NCBI GenBank assembly: GCA_019925795.1
Contig: CM034311.1
Span: 18,358,926 to 18,422,925, forward strand
Length of the DNA: 64,000 nucleotides
Reading direction: 5' to 3'
Source: Dendrobium chrysotoxum
Lineage: Eukaryota; Streptophyta; Magnoliopsida; Asparagales; Orchidaceae
The notes beneath the pieces are model-generated. The model saw only the letters and a program-made list of their open reading frames with translations, did no database searches and had not been told where the DNA came from. Shown here piece by piece: positions 23,814 through 36,091 of the stretch. The translations under genes and the position numbers were made by a program. Every line of letters begins with the position of its first letter. The first letter of the stretch is position 1.

Positions 23814-24031
23814 AAAATAGATTGACACGAATCTGCCCATAAAGCTACAAGGTGACAACAACTGTCTCTCTTACACTTTCATCATGATGCAAGAAAATTT
23901 GGAGTTAACAAAATAATTGTGAGCCAGGCCATAAGGACAGTTTAAAGGAAATTCGATTGTAGACATTTCAACAAATAACTAAGATGCAATCCCAATGGAG
24001 AACATTGATGAAGATTTTGTAAAGGCTGTAA
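23814..24031. repeat. Direct repeat, copy 2
   Basis: Partner of 22,753-22,971, about 1.06 kb downstream. It has an insertion near its start (the TACAAGGTGACAACAACTG region) and a deletion near the middle relative to copy 1. Confidence 0.75.
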
Positions 24032-24771
24032 ACTTAATGGAATCAAATAAATAAAGTGAGATACATCATCAAAGAAACACCCCATTTCAACATAAGAAAT
24101 TAGATAAAAAAAATAATTGACAATTCTCTCAACTATGTTAGAAGTTATGCTTAGTACAAAGGATAATTTATTAGCTTAACAAAAGAAGATTAGAGGATGT
24201 CCGTAGTAAAAGTTGGATAGATGTCCGTAGTAGTATATTTTTATTTTCGTTCAGTAAAAATCTATTATGATTTATCTTTTACCTGTTCAAAGTTTCCGAT
24301 ATTGAAGCACAGAGAAGCAGTAAGCTTAGAGGAATTCAAATAATTAAAATATAACACTGTGGAAGTATTCAAATTGCTAAAAGCCCGCAGAGCCACTTCC
24401 GCTTCAAAAGTTAAAAGCTATTCCCTTCACCGGTAATCAGTTGCGACCGCCTATTTCGCGCGCGCCACTTCCGAAGGATGATGGAGCGTCTTAATCTTCG
24501 CCTATTTTAATTATTTCGCCTGTAATCGTTTATCTTCTACATTCGCCTCTTTTCACCTTAAGCAATTGAGTTCACCTGTTACCAGTTAGAGTCCGATAGA
24601 AGTATTTCGTGCGCGCCCCCTCTGCTTCGAGGATCCGTTTAAGAGCTTTTTCTTGTTCATCTGTATCTGCTCATCCTTCACGTTTATCTTCTCCACTGTC
24701 ATCGAATATCCACCTCCACCTCGCCTCTCTTCACTTCCAGAAAATCCACTGTTGCCGCTTTCGCTGCCAAA
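24032..24771 (+). other. 5' flank and putative leader of the kinase gene
   Basis: AT-rich up to about 24,360, then more GC-rich with pyrimidine-rich CTTCTCC and TCACCTC tracts up to the ATG, as is usual for a plant 5' leader. I see no convincing TATA box close to the start. Confidence 0.35.
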
Positions 24772-25713
24772 ATGATCCAGCTGCTGCAATCTTTTCGGAA
24801 ATATCTGCATGAGCCTCCAGTCAAGTTACTTTCATCACCATTTCATCTTCCTAGCATTTATTCCAATTCTCCCACCTCCAAATATCCGTTCTTTCCAATG
24901 GCTGTTGGCCCCTTGAACATTAACCGGAACCCCTTTGCCACCACCATCCCACCGACAGCTAACCTCCAATCATCCCGCAAGAAGAAACTCTGCTGCAAAT
25001 TCGGTGGCAAACTCATGCCACGTCTTAGCGATGGCGCCCTACACTACGTGGGAGGACAAAAACGTCTAATGGCCTTCTCCCGTGATATCACATTGCAAGA
25101 ATTCTATTGCAAGATGGAAGATATATATGGCGGCCCTGTCGTCATCTGCTACAAACTTTCTGATCAAGAACTTGACACCCTCGTCTCCATCACATCTGAT
25201 GAAGACTTGGACAATATGATGGAGGAGTGTGACTGTCTATTAGAGGCCTCCGAATATGGATCCGCCAAGCTTCAAGTCTTCCTCTTCCCCCCATATGACA
25301 GGGAGAACTCTTTGGCTGAGTTCAATGATAGCGAGTCGAGTCACATTGTTGAAGTAACTTCTGATGCTAATGCCAAAAACGATAACATGGAAGGAGCTAC
25401 CTCCACACTGCATTTAGATGGCAGAGGGGATGGATTCATTGATAAAGGTATTTCTCTAATCCTCCTTTCCCATACTGCCAATTTTGATTCTTTCGATCCA
25501 TCATTAATAGATTTTTAGAGGAATTATGACATTTCAGTGCCCGAGCATTTGAATTTTTCAGGTCATTTAAGTATTATTGGTGCAACAAACCTAGCGTCGC
25601 AGATAGTCAACCCACCATTTGATGGGTCACATGCTTTAGCTGCTTACAAAGAGTCGCATCAGGTTCATTATACTACTCGCACTTTTTTTTTGGCGGGTAT
25701 TGTTCTTCCTTAA

Positions 25714-25767
<54 letters not shown>

Positions 25768-28700
25768 TCTTATTCACTTGTTAAAACAATGGCAAATTTT
25801 TATTTCTCATACAAAAATAATGTCAAAACTTTAACAACTAAGCCAAGAGATTCTAATTTTCCATCAAAACAGATAAACTCTTCTCAAGAAAATTATAAAA
25901 TTTCATGATGATTAGGGTGCAGGTTAATATTTGTTCATATATATATATATATATATAACTCCCTATTTTAAATGGGTTTATTTTATATATTTTTTAAAAT
26001 GTAGCAATACTCATAAGGAAAAAAAAATGATGTTTGAAAATTAACTATAAAATTACTCACTTTGATCCTTTATCATAGTCTTCGGCTTCAACTTGACAAA
26101 ATGACAGGGAATAAAAGTATCTAACAAAGAGAAAAAATAAAAAAATAAGACCAATTTATAAAAATGTAAAAATATAAAAAGGAGCAAATATGAATTTTAA
26201 TTATGCGATTTCAATAGAAATTGAGACTTCATTATCCGATTTTCGGTTTCTATTTTTTTTTAAATTAAAAAAAAAAATCCTTAAGAAACTAGTACTCTAT
26301 ACACCAATTTTTTTTTAAAAAAAAAATTTTCCATAAGAAATCAGTACCGATTTCTATGAAAGTCAATTATTAATTTTACTTTTTTTATTTACATTTCAAT
26401 TATTAATTTATAACCTATTAGAAATTTATTTATTAAATTTTTTATTAAAAATAAATTAAATATATTAAATGAAATTAATAAAAATTAATATATATTTTTT
26501 AAATATTTATAAAAAATTAAATTTATACTCACTAATTTATAAAATATAACTTAGATTTTTTTAGATAAAATATAAGAAAAAATTTTTTTAACCAGAATTT
26601 AATACTAAAGTTTAAAAATATTATTAAATATTAAAATTTTTTCTTAAATAATTAATAATAAAAAATTAATAATTAAAAACGTTTTATAACTTTATAAAAT
26701 GTAATATTAAAGTTTATAAATTTATATTAATGTTTAAAAACATTTAATAAATTGGCATTTTGTAAAAAGAAGTAATAAATTAACTATAATTGATTTTAAT
26801 AATTTTACTTGAATAGAAACAAGTACTGATTTCTTAGAAAAAAAAATATTAAGAAGCTGTTATATAGTCATATAGAGTACCGGTTTTTTGAGGAATTTTT
26901 TTTTAATTAAAACCAGTGAAGAGAGTTATTGAATGAAGTTCCGGTTTCAATAGAAACTGGAAGCCTGATAATGAAGTTCCGATTTCTATTGAAACCGGAT
27001 AATTAAAATACGTATTTGCTCCTTTTTAGATTTTTTCGTTGACATGCTCCTTAAGTTAATTTAAACTTAAAATAGAATCATTTTTATAAATGGGTCAAAA
27101 AATAAAACCTTTATTGCACTAAATATGAATCTATTTTACTATGACATATATATATATTCAAAATTTCCTTAAAATCAAATAAAGATTTTTTTCTTTTACG
27201 TTGGAAAATAAAATTTGTGTGCAATAATACTTTTTAACCAAAGACCTTGAAATAAAATCATAATAAGAATTTCGATGAGGAATTAAGCCAATAAAATCAA
27301 CTATAACAAATGACAACGTTAATTGTTATGCAAAAAATGGCAAAATTTGAACTTTACAATATCTAATAAAATATAGTTCTTATTTGATATTATTAGTCCT
27401 GCAGTAAGACCTGACTTTTCTTATATCCTTTGTCAGCTTGATCAAGTGAGTTCTGGCCCATCGAAGAAGGATTCATGTCTTGGGCAATCTAGACCTGTAC
27501 AAGGTTTGTATATCGTTTTATTTATAAGAGTATAAGTATGAAGCATCAGTTATTATTATTAATTGAAATAAAAATATACTGATAAAATTTTGTTATGTTT
27601 GATTATTCAAATCCATGCATAGATGAATTTGATCATCATCTTCATCATCTTGTTGAACGAGTAGAATCAGTGCTTCAGTCATCTACAAGGTATGCATCTT
27701 TATATTTTTCTCTTGAGCCAAATGAATATAATTGAACATTTTATCATGAGATTGTGATTCATATGGACAACTCCAGTTCTCATAAAGGTGCTATACCAGG
27801 TGGTCAGAAATTTGAGGTGATCATCTTTTTATTTCATATATTTTATTTTTTATTCCTTGTGAATTTTTTTAACAAATATACAATTCAATCAGGACATTAA
27901 AGTCAACCAATCTGATGCACAACATTTTGGTGTTATAAATGATATCAAGCATATTCAGGTTAATCATCATGATTTTATTATTTAGTATTATTGTTTTAGT
28001 TTAAATATAATTATTTAGTTTTAAAGATTATTCTAATTTTTTGTAGATAATAAAGAATGATGACCTTGACACGTTTCGAGAACTAGGTTCTGGAACCTTT
28101 GGAGAAGTGTATCATGGTAAATGGAAAGGAGTAGATGTTGCCATAAAGAGGATCCATGATATTCATTTTGCTGGAAAGTCTTGGATACAAGAACAAACGG
28201 TATGTCTTTCAAATGCAAAAAAAATATTTTTCTATATTATTTTATCATCCCATTCTTAAAATTCTAACTATATATCGATGTCTTTCATATTCTTAGAGGG
28301 CTGACTTTTGGAACGAGATTTTCATGCTTGCTAATTTGCACCACCCAAATATTATAACATTTTATGGTATTGTTTGGGATGGCCCTCGGGAATCTTTTGC
28401 AGCCATCACCGAATACATGGTTGACGGTTCACTACGAAGTGCTCTTATAAACTATAGCATGTATGTACTTTATTTCAGCTTAATGCACCTAGCACCACAA
28501 ATTTATCTTGTTTTGTACTTATATATTTTTCATTGTAATAAATAAATTATTTATTGAATTTAAGCTGGTTTCTTGATAAAAGGAAATGCATATTAATTGC
28601 CATAGATGTGGCTTTTGGGATGGAATATCTGCACGATCAAAATATTATTCATTTTGATTTGAAAAGTGACAACTTGCTTGTTAACTTGAGGGATCCTAAT

Positions 28701-29816
28701 CGACCAATATGCAAGGTATTAATTCATTTTTAGTATTGTATCTATTTCAAGATTTATTATTTTTTATGTTTTCATGTAAACAACTCATGAAAATCTTTGT
28801 GTATATATGTGATGACTATTTTTTTGTGTGGTTTTCTAATTTGTTGTAGCTGTAACTTATTAATTGTAAAACTATGTGGATAATGACAAAGGTTCATTTT
28901 TTTTAAAGATCTATACCAAGAGATTAGGATGGAGAACCTAGTGAAGTTAATACCTTATGTTTATTTTCTAAAATCATGTGTTGTTTCAAAAGATAATAAG
29001 TTCTTTCCATTTTTTTGTCATGTAAATTATATGATAAAAAATGAGAGTAAACTAACAAATCATTTGATCTCATATGAACTAAGTGATGTAAGATATTTTA
29101 TGGTCTAGAGTTTTCCAATTAAGATGTATAATGATATGCATGAAATCATGCAAATAGATGTGCACAATTCTTATGGGTTCTTGATGTGAGTATTTACTTA
29201 GCCTGCCCGATGAGTAAGCAATTAGAATCATTTTATATTGGTTGAATATATTAACGTATAATTATTTGTGGATTAATTTATTTGTAGGTCAGTGATTTTG
29301 GCCTTTCAAAAGTAAAGTGTAGCACCTTAATATCATCTGGCTGTCCACAAGGAACAATCCCTTGGATGGCACCTGAGCTTTTTAATGGAAGAAGAGATTT
29401 GATCTCTGAAAAGGTATGTATAAAAATTCAAATGCACCAAAAATCAATAAGTTTTTATCATATAATCTTTTTAATATTTGTATCATTAACCTAGGTTGAT
29501 GTGTTCTCTTTTGGTATTGTGATGTGGGAGCTTCTTATGGGCCAAGAGCCATATGCCAACATACCAGATGAAGTAATTATAGGTACCTATCTATCTCACA
29601 TCATTTTTTTGTTATACTAATATCACATGTAATTAACAACCAGCATTATTAATAGATGGGATAGTGAGCAACACTCTAAGGCCTTCAGTTCCAGAGTCTT
29701 GTGACCCTGAGTGGAGAAGTTTGATGGAGCAGTGCTGGTCAACAGAACCATCAAAAAGGCCATGTTTCACTGAGATTGCTAATAAATTGTGTTCCATGGC
29801 ATCTTCTCATATATAA
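24772..29816 (+). CDS. PB1-domain Raf-like MAPKKK (Ser/Thr protein kinase)
   Basis: Twelve exons join in frame: 24772-25447, 25562-25662, 27437-27503, 27623-27689, 27777-27816, 27893-27958, 28047-28199, 28297-28460, 28565-28715, 29288-29413, 29495-29582, 29656-29816. The total is 1,860 nt (619 aa plus stop), with GT-AG introns and matching phases. A PB1 domain covers about residues 72-173, with the acidic SDEDLDNMMEE motif; PB1 mediates protein-protein contacts. A kinase domain starts near 350: P-loop GSGTFG (353-358), VAIK lysine 373, helix C Glu 397, catalytic loop HFDLKSDN (D476), DFG 498-500, APE ending at 525. The HFD form of HRD is normal for plant B-group Raf-like kinases. Every key residue is present. 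An ATG at 24,901 is an alternative start after a weakly conserved N terminus. PB1 plant Raf kinases act in cytosolic stress and osmotic signalling; the role of this one is inferred. Decayed copies lie at 57.5 and 60.5 kb. Confidence 0.9.
25719..25762. repeat. (TA)n microsatellite in kinase intron 2
   Basis: About 44 bp of uninterrupted TA repeat, just downstream of exon 2. A second, shorter TA run lies at about 25,939-25,958. Confidence 0.9.
26130..27090. mobile_element. Long inverted-repeat element in kinase intron 2
   Basis: The left arm (about 26,130-26,260) and the right arm (about 26,930-27,090) are inverted copies. Both contain AAAAAGGAGCAAATA, TTTTAATTAT and TTTCAATAGAAAT, then ACTTCATTATC and the CGGTTTCTAT stretch. 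The arms are roughly 130 bp and enclose AT-rich non-coding DNA. No clear target duplication was found. Likely a MITE or other non-autonomous DNA transposon; transcribed with the intron, it could fold into a long hairpin. Confidence 0.65.
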
Positions 29817-30014
29817 CAGAGCCAAATATAATCATCTCAACAATTTTCTTGAAGGTAACTTCTTCCCTATCAAATAAAATTTTGACATGCTTCTGAATTT
29901 TGTAAAAAAAAAATACTAAGAAATTAAAATTAATGGACATAGAGAAATATCTCATGTATAGTGTCGGGTTTTTTTTTTTTGTTCTACTTAAAAAAGTTTT
30001 TTATTTGATTTCAG

Positions 30015-30441
30015 GTATTCTCCGTCTTACCTTGTGCCGAAACCGTAAGTAACTTTTAGTCTAATCTTAAACGTACAATTTAATTTATACGTTTAATATT
30101 GCCATCATCCATTATATTGAATTTATGAACTTAGGTTGTTGCTTAATTATGCAAAAAGTAAACCATTATGACGCAGGAAGAGCATATCTCCCAGGTCAAT
30201 TCCTATAAACATCTCGGGGAGGTATGACAACTCCGGTCGCCATGGCATTAATTTACCATATGATGTATGAATTCAATCACAACCATCACTTGCCTCATCG
30301 CACGGTTGGTGTCGACATCCCCATTGCCCAATTCTTCCAACTGACGAACGCCGTTAGCGAGGGTCCAGCATCGGCGGCTCACACATCCAAGTTTCCTGAG
30401 CCTTTTAGTTCTAAGGCTATGATGGATAACATATTCATGTG
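30015..30441 (+). pseudogene. Broken 3' half of the ARP1-like gene, copy 1
   Basis: Follows the kinase stop by about 200 bp. It contains the equivalent of exon 3 (30,015-30,044) preceded by the same intron sequence (ATCTCATGTATAGTG...TTTGATTTCAG), then exon 4 and 3' UTR (about 30,151-30,441). Exon 3 has a 16-nt deletion. The acceptor before exon 4 has changed from GCAG to GCAA. Exon 4 has a TAA in GTCAATTCCTATAA where the intact gene reads SYAT. The RRM exons are absent. It is a duplicate fragment, not a gene. Confidence 0.88.
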
Positions 30442-32340
30442 ATTGTTTCTTAGAGGATAGGAGTACGAAGGGGATGAAGCGGCGGTTTATGACTTTGAAT
30501 ACATTTTTTTCTTTTAGGTGTTTATCTGAATGGTTATTTTATTTTACTTAAACTAAGGTAGATCTATTCTTTTTAGTCTCCGGCTAGGTTTTCTTCTTAT
30601 TTTTGTGCTACTTTAATTATCCATTTTCAATCTTATGGATGGATTTTCAGTTATAGAAGGTAACATTTATTGGAATAAAATGAATCCGCCTTTTCAGCTT
30701 TTGATTAATTTTTGTTTTCTGACATTATACAGTGGATGTGGATTGCTGCTTGTTTTGAACCCTCATCCCTTGAAGATGATTGTTCTTGAAACGACACTGC
30801 CATAACAGTCTGTTAAACCAGCAAATGTGTTTTTTTCTGTTAGTTATAAGCAACGCCTCAAGAACTAGATGATGTTCTTAGTTAATAGTACCAACTTTTA
30901 AAGATTTAATTAATTAGACTTTTCTTATACTTGTTGAAGTACAATAAATCACCCTTTATTTAATATTTTATCCGTTTGAAATAATAAATTCAAAAAAATC
31001 TCGTTCCTAAGCCCGCATGAAAAAAGTTGAGAGAATTTTTGAAAAAATAATTTAAGCTCTCCCTATAAGAATTTTCTAGCTCCGCCACAGATTAATTAAA
31101 CAAAATCCAACCATGATGAATTTGACTAAAATAAAAAATAAAAAGCAAACAAAAGTGAATAAAAAAATAAAGTCACCTTAGAAAAATATGTGGGCATCAC
31201 CTTGTGAAAGAGTAAACTCCCAAGAAAGTGTTCAATGTTAAATATAAATCAGAAGTTTCATGTAATAAAAGTTTCTCCTTTATAGGCCTTTGATTTGATT
31301 TGTATAATCATTTAATCTCACAAGATCAAGTGCCTCAGAAGTTTGAATAGTTACAAAGAAATTAATGGTTATAAAAAAATTCTAAGAAATTAATGGTTAT
31401 AAAATATTAAGAATTTTTTATCATAATTGTATGCTTTAATGAACATTAGAAAGCCTATATCAAAGGTTACTCTGCATCAAACAATTTGGTTGATTTGCAG
31501 TGACATCTCTCAAATGATGTTTGATCGCGAAATGGATTTCATCGTGTTTGGAAAGTCGTCAACATCTAAAAATTACTGTCAACTTGTTCAATTGGGGTCG
31601 TCAGCGGCGACATCACAAATTCCACAACAGCAGGCCAACATCTGGCTCTCCTTCCTTTTGTCCGATCCAACAATGCCTACCCCAGTTCTTTGACTTTCGA
31701 CCTTCACTGATGCTCACAACCCCCTCAACTTGCCCAAACAATCTCCTCTAATCTCCTTAGGCAGCAGGCCGAGTAGTTGCTCGTTTCCCTATCTTTCCAG
31801 CAGTTGTTAATCCAATCAACATTCCCTCACCTTGCAGTAAACACAAAACACCTTGACAAGGCTTTGCAAAGTCTCGGTGTTATCAACTCGTGACCTGCTA
31901 GTATCTCAGCCATTTCCTTGCAGCAAAATTCCTACCCAAGTGACTCCTATCTCCAAAAGGCCCACATCCTGCCACAACAACTGTATTAATCTTCTCCTCT
32001 ACAACCCATTACCAAAAAGGAGGCCTGATTTGGCCCTTCTCCACCTAAATCTAGCCCAAACGGAAACTAGCAATCTGTCTTTCTTTTTGTAGCCCACCCA
32101 ATCAACTCAACCTACCACTAGGCCCACAAATCCTACTCAAATGACCCAATTCCATTCAACCAGCCACTTCAAACATTTTACACCCAAAGAAAATATATGA
32201 AAACAGTAGGTTTCCTGTCCATTCTATTCTTATTTGCATTTTATTATCATTGGTTGTTGTTGGTTAACATGCTTAGTATTGTTAGTATTTGAGCTAACTA
32301 ATTATTCAAAATTGTATGTATATATGTGTATGTGCGCACA
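30442..32340. other. Intergenic DNA, unrecognised Pro/Thr-rich stretch
   Basis: 30,442-31,400 is AT-rich. 31,427-32,200 is C-rich on the plus strand and translates in broken frames to Ser/Pro/Thr/Gln-rich peptide without a domain I recognise. It may be remnant gag- or ORF1-like DNA, but I cannot support that. A CTAGCTCCGCCACAGA stretch near 31,078 resembles a decayed hAT-MITE end. Confidence 0.35.
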
Positions 32341-32341
32341 C

Positions 32342-32398
<57 letters not shown>
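32341..32398. repeat. (TA)n microsatellite
   Basis: A perfect TA run of about 57 bp, followed by purine-rich DNA. Confidence 0.95.
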
Positions 32399-32401
<3 letters not shown>

Positions 32402-32464
32402 AGGAGAGGTTTCAAGAAAAAAGAATGAGAGAAAGGAAGAAAAAATAGAAAGGAAAAAAGAAAA

Positions 32465-34351
32465 TTTTTCACATCAACGTCGTCGCCTCGTCAACATCAC
32501 CACGAAGGTATAATTTCTCAGCTTAAACCCCGCATTTGGCGTTTGCAGCGAGTCAGAGGACCCCATATGCGCGCTCTCATAGCATGCTACGAGGAAGCCC
32601 GATGCGACGCTAATGGTAGGCTGGTAGTTCCTATACACGCTCTCGTAGTGTGGCAGGGACACTTATAAGTATCCGTACATGCCTCAGTGCCGGCGAGAAA
32701 AGAAAACAATTATGCGTTTTTTTAAACAGGTACCTCAAAGCTCATACTTGCTCATGTAACATGGTGGGATTGAAGAAATACGACCGTGGTGTCACCTGAC
32801 ACCTACCATACACGCTCTCGTAGCATGATTGGATGGCTCACATAGCATGGTGGGATGACCTAGACTCCTGAAATTTTCCCTACACAGGGGAGACATCTGG
32901 AGACTGCCAAAATTTAGAGCAAACGGGAGACTTGGTTTGAACAACTGGGGACTTAAACTTGGACTGAATGACTGAACTTGCAAACTGAATAACGACGAAC
33001 TTACAAACGGAACAACATGAGACTTGATTTGGACCACAAGGAATATAACTTAAAGCAATGAATCAGACTTTAAATTAGCAAATGAACAATTAAATAAAAA
33101 TTGCAATCCTAAAATATGGTTCAAAATCGTCCAAATAAACTTTATTGAATATCAAATGATCGGTGATGAATAAAATCTCTGTATCTTACTCATAAGCAAC
33201 AAATAATATGAGCTTGATGAGTAAAAGGTAAGGATAATTGCAATCCATGAATGAGGCATCTCCATCATCTACAACTAATTTAATCTCAAGCAAACACATT
33301 GACCCCTCTCTAAGCAAAAAGAATGCGACATGCGAATGAATACACCAACTTATCTAGAAGTGATAATGTTAGATGTTTCATGGGTATGGTGGTTGCCCTA
33401 TGAATGTATGTAAGGAGATCGCAGCAACACCCTGTGACCAACATCATAATACAAGCAAGTATGTTTGACCCGACAAGCAATGAAATGGGAAGAGAATGCA
33501 TATTTGATTACAAAATAAATATACCAGGCCCTTGAATGATACTGTAAATTGTATGCAAATGATGGTGGTCAATGTGCGATATTCACACAAATCATGTAAG
33601 AAGACATAGTAGTGTTTACAATCAACGATAACATACATGTCACGAGAATGGTCAATTCCCCCCATGAGCACAAGATGCATACACAATATGTCATGTGGAG
33701 GCAAAAATAGCATGCCCGTAGGACCTACAAAGCTCCTACCAACAGGCATGGCAAGAGGCAGCAAACTTATGCTGGATGAGAACTCGTGAGCATAAATTAA
33801 AAAAAACATATCATATGCACAATAGCCTGCATACAAATTGAAATAGCAAATACATTCAACCCCGCAAGTAAAGAAATTGAAGTTGATAATAATCTTCATA
33901 TCAATCATGCAAGAAGATACGGTAGTCCCCATTACCTCCATGTGCAAACACTGATGAAGGGTCATAGATGGCGGAGGACATTACAACTTGCCCACGAGTG
34001 ACTGTAGAAGGTTCATTATGTACACAGTGATCCATATATGGGTGAAAACGAGCAACGTGCAGTAGGTGTTGGATCCCTCCTACTGCCAGCAATAGATGCA
34101 CACATAACCTATCATCTACGAGTGAAAGCATCATCTCTTCAATACATATAAGGCCGTTACGCACCTACAAATCATCTTAGCATAAGGCAATGAATATTAC
34201 GACACCTTTACGATCAACTACCGTGTACGCGATCCTTTACAGGCAGAAATGATTGATATGTAGCAAAATGCAGACGTCTACGACCATAGCAGGAGATTCG
34301 TCAGTGCACAATAATGTATCCATAGAAAGCAATAAGTAGTGCACGACAGCC
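32465..34351. mobile_element. Hairpin-repeat element family, copy A (left part)
   Basis: It matches copy B (40,365-41,740) in order. First comes a CGTCGTCGCC...GAAGGTATAAT stretch. Next come repeated short hairpins around TACACGCTCTCGTAG (32,634; 32,806; diverged ones near 32,567 and 32,838). Then a GGGGAGACATCTGGAGACTG block (compare GGGGAGACGCCGGGAGGCTG in B). Last is a region of repeated GAACTTG/GACTTG and then CTACAA/GCATACA motifs. No significant ORF. It is interrupted by the L1 LINE at 34,352; its continuation is at 49,424-49,690. Class unknown. Confidence 0.6.
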
Positions 34352-34570
34352 AAAAACTACACTTTTGCAAAACTAGATTATAAACTTGATTAAAACGGCT
34401 AGTTCAGGTTATGCTCTGGCGATTTTTGTGCGCCTCACTGTTCATCTTGCGATCTTTACTGTAGATCGTGGCTTGCGTTAAGTTTTTGGCTTTGTTTTTG
34501 TGTTTTCGATTGCTGGGAGTCTTCCGTCTCTCGTGGTTTTCATTTGAGGCTTTTCTAGGGTTTATTCTTC

Positions 34571-36079
34571 GTGGGAGCCTCCCTCCCTGATGGCCGGTCT
34601 AGGTCTTTCAGGGATGTGGTTTCTAGATCTTCGTCGTCTGCTCCTAAACTTGCCTTTGTGCAAACTTCCTTTAAGGGTTGTCCGGCTTTAATGTTCGAGG
34701 ATTTAGTGATTTCTCAATTGGCGGCTCCTTTTGCTCTTACGTTGGTGGGTAAGTTTGTTTTAAGAAGACCTAACTTGGATGTTATCCAGAAATTTTTTGT
34801 GAGTTTGAAGCTATCTGGTGCTTTTCATGTGGGTTTGCTGGATCCTCGGCACATAGCGATACAACTTTCGAATGATCTTGATTATAGTCGCATATTTGCT
34901 CGAAGATCTTACTATATACAAGCTTGTCAAATGCCTCTTCTCAAATGGACGCCTGATTTCAATGTGAGGGAAGAATCTCCCATAGCTCCGGTTTGGATTT
35001 CCTTTCCCAACTTACGTCTACATTTTTTTAACTCGCAAATTTTGTTTGGCCTTGCGTCAATTTTTGGGAGACCTTTGCAAACTGATCAGGCTACTGCTTC
35101 TATTTCTCGCCCGTCTGTCGCTCGTGTGCTTGTCGAAATTGATGTTTCCAAAATATTTCCGAATGATATTTGGATAGGCTCTGAACTTAATGGCTACTTT
35201 CAAAAGGTTGAGTTTGAAAATTTTCCTATATTCTGTTCTCATTGTAAAATGCATGGGCATGGGGTTAATGAATGCTTTAAGCTTCATCCGCAACTTCGTA
35301 AAGAGAAGCCTATATCTAAGGCCACTTCTCCTGCCACTTCTCCTGATGAGGGGAAAGTTAATGATATTGTTAATTTGGAGGTGCCTAATTTCGTTGTTTC
35401 TGATTTGTCCCATGTTGCTAATTTGGAGGTTATTAATGAAGCTGTCTTGCCTAATCCTTCTTCATCTCATGTCTCGTCAGACCCTTCCTCTCGGCTGGCT
35501 CTCCCTCTGGGGGAAGATTTTGTGAACAAAAACTCTGAATTTGATGGCCCGGATATTTTGAAACAAAAACAGTTAATTGTGCATTCGTCTAATGATGTTA
35601 TGCAGGAAGTTGATATTGGCCCTAATATTACTATCCATTTACCGGTTGAAGAAGATGGTAAGCTCTTAGAGGAAGGGGAAATTGAGGCTATTGTTAGTCC
35701 TTCTACTAATGATAAAGGTAAGGAAATTGTGGTTATAAATGAAAATGAATTTTTAGATGATGGTGGTTTGCTTTTGGAGGATGAAGGTCCTCAACAGCAT
35801 GGCAATAATTTACCTTCAAATGAAAATGAATTTTTAGATGATGGTGGTTTGCTTTTGGAGGATGAAGGTCCTCAACAGCATGGCAATAATTTACCTTCAA
35901 ATCCTGTTTACAAAAATGGTGCTTTTAATGATAATGAGGACTTGTTTAATGATGCTAAATGTTTTGCTAAGGATGATATTGATTCAAGTTTCATTAAAGT
36001 GCAAAGTAAGAGAGGGAGGAAACCTAAGCAACTTTCTTTGCAACCTGCTAAATCCACCCGTACATTTACTCATCTTTGA
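34571..36079 (+). CDS. LINE ORF1 protein (DUF4283, zinc knuckle)
   Basis: An uninterrupted frame of 502 codons. The first half is a DUF4283-type domain (about residues 25-215). It is followed by a CX2CX4HX4C zinc knuckle (CSHCKMHGHGVNEC, about 222-235) and an acidic, low-complexity C-terminal half ending in a basic segment (KRGRKPKQ). ORF1 proteins of plant L1 elements bind nucleic acid and form the retrotransposition particle. The frame opens at GTG with an in-frame stop upstream and no nearby ATG, so the original ATG has probably mutated; the next Met is MFEDLV at 34,691. An exact 81-bp tandem duplication (35,741-35,821 and 35,822-35,902) repeats 27 residues. The frame is strikingly intact compared with ORF2. 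Confidence 0.85.
   Translation: MGASLPDGRSRSFRDVVSRSSSSAPKLAFVQTSFKGCPALMFEDLVISQLAAPFALTLVGKFVLRRPNLDVIQKFFVSLKLSGAFHVGLLDPRHIAIQLSNDLDYSRIFARRSYYIQACQMPLLKWTPDFNVREESPIAPVWISFPNLRLHFFNSQILFGLASIFGRPLQTDQATASISRPSVARVLVEIDVSKIFPNDIWIGSELNGYFQKVEFENFPIFCSHCKMHGHGVNECFKLHPQLRKEKPISKATSPATSPDEGKVNDIVNLEVPNFVVSDLSHVANLEVINEAVLPNPSSSHVSSDPSSRLALPLGEDFVNKNSEFDGPDILKQKQLIVHSSNDVMQEVDIGPNITIHLPVEEDGKLLEEGEIEAIVSPSTNDKGKEIVVINENEFLDDGGLLLEDEGPQQHGNNLPSNENEFLDDGGLLLEDEGPQQHGNNLPSNPVYKNGAFNDNEDLFNDAKCFAKDDIDSSFIKVQSKRGRKPKQLSLQPAKSTRTFTHL
35741..35902. repeat. 81-bp in-frame tandem duplication in LINE ORF1
   Basis: Two adjacent 81-bp units encode the same 27 residues (ENEFLDDGGLLLEDEGPQQH...). I see no difference between them, so the duplication is recent relative to the decay of ORF2. 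Confidence 0.95.
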
Positions 36080-36091
36080 TTTTTTTTTCTT

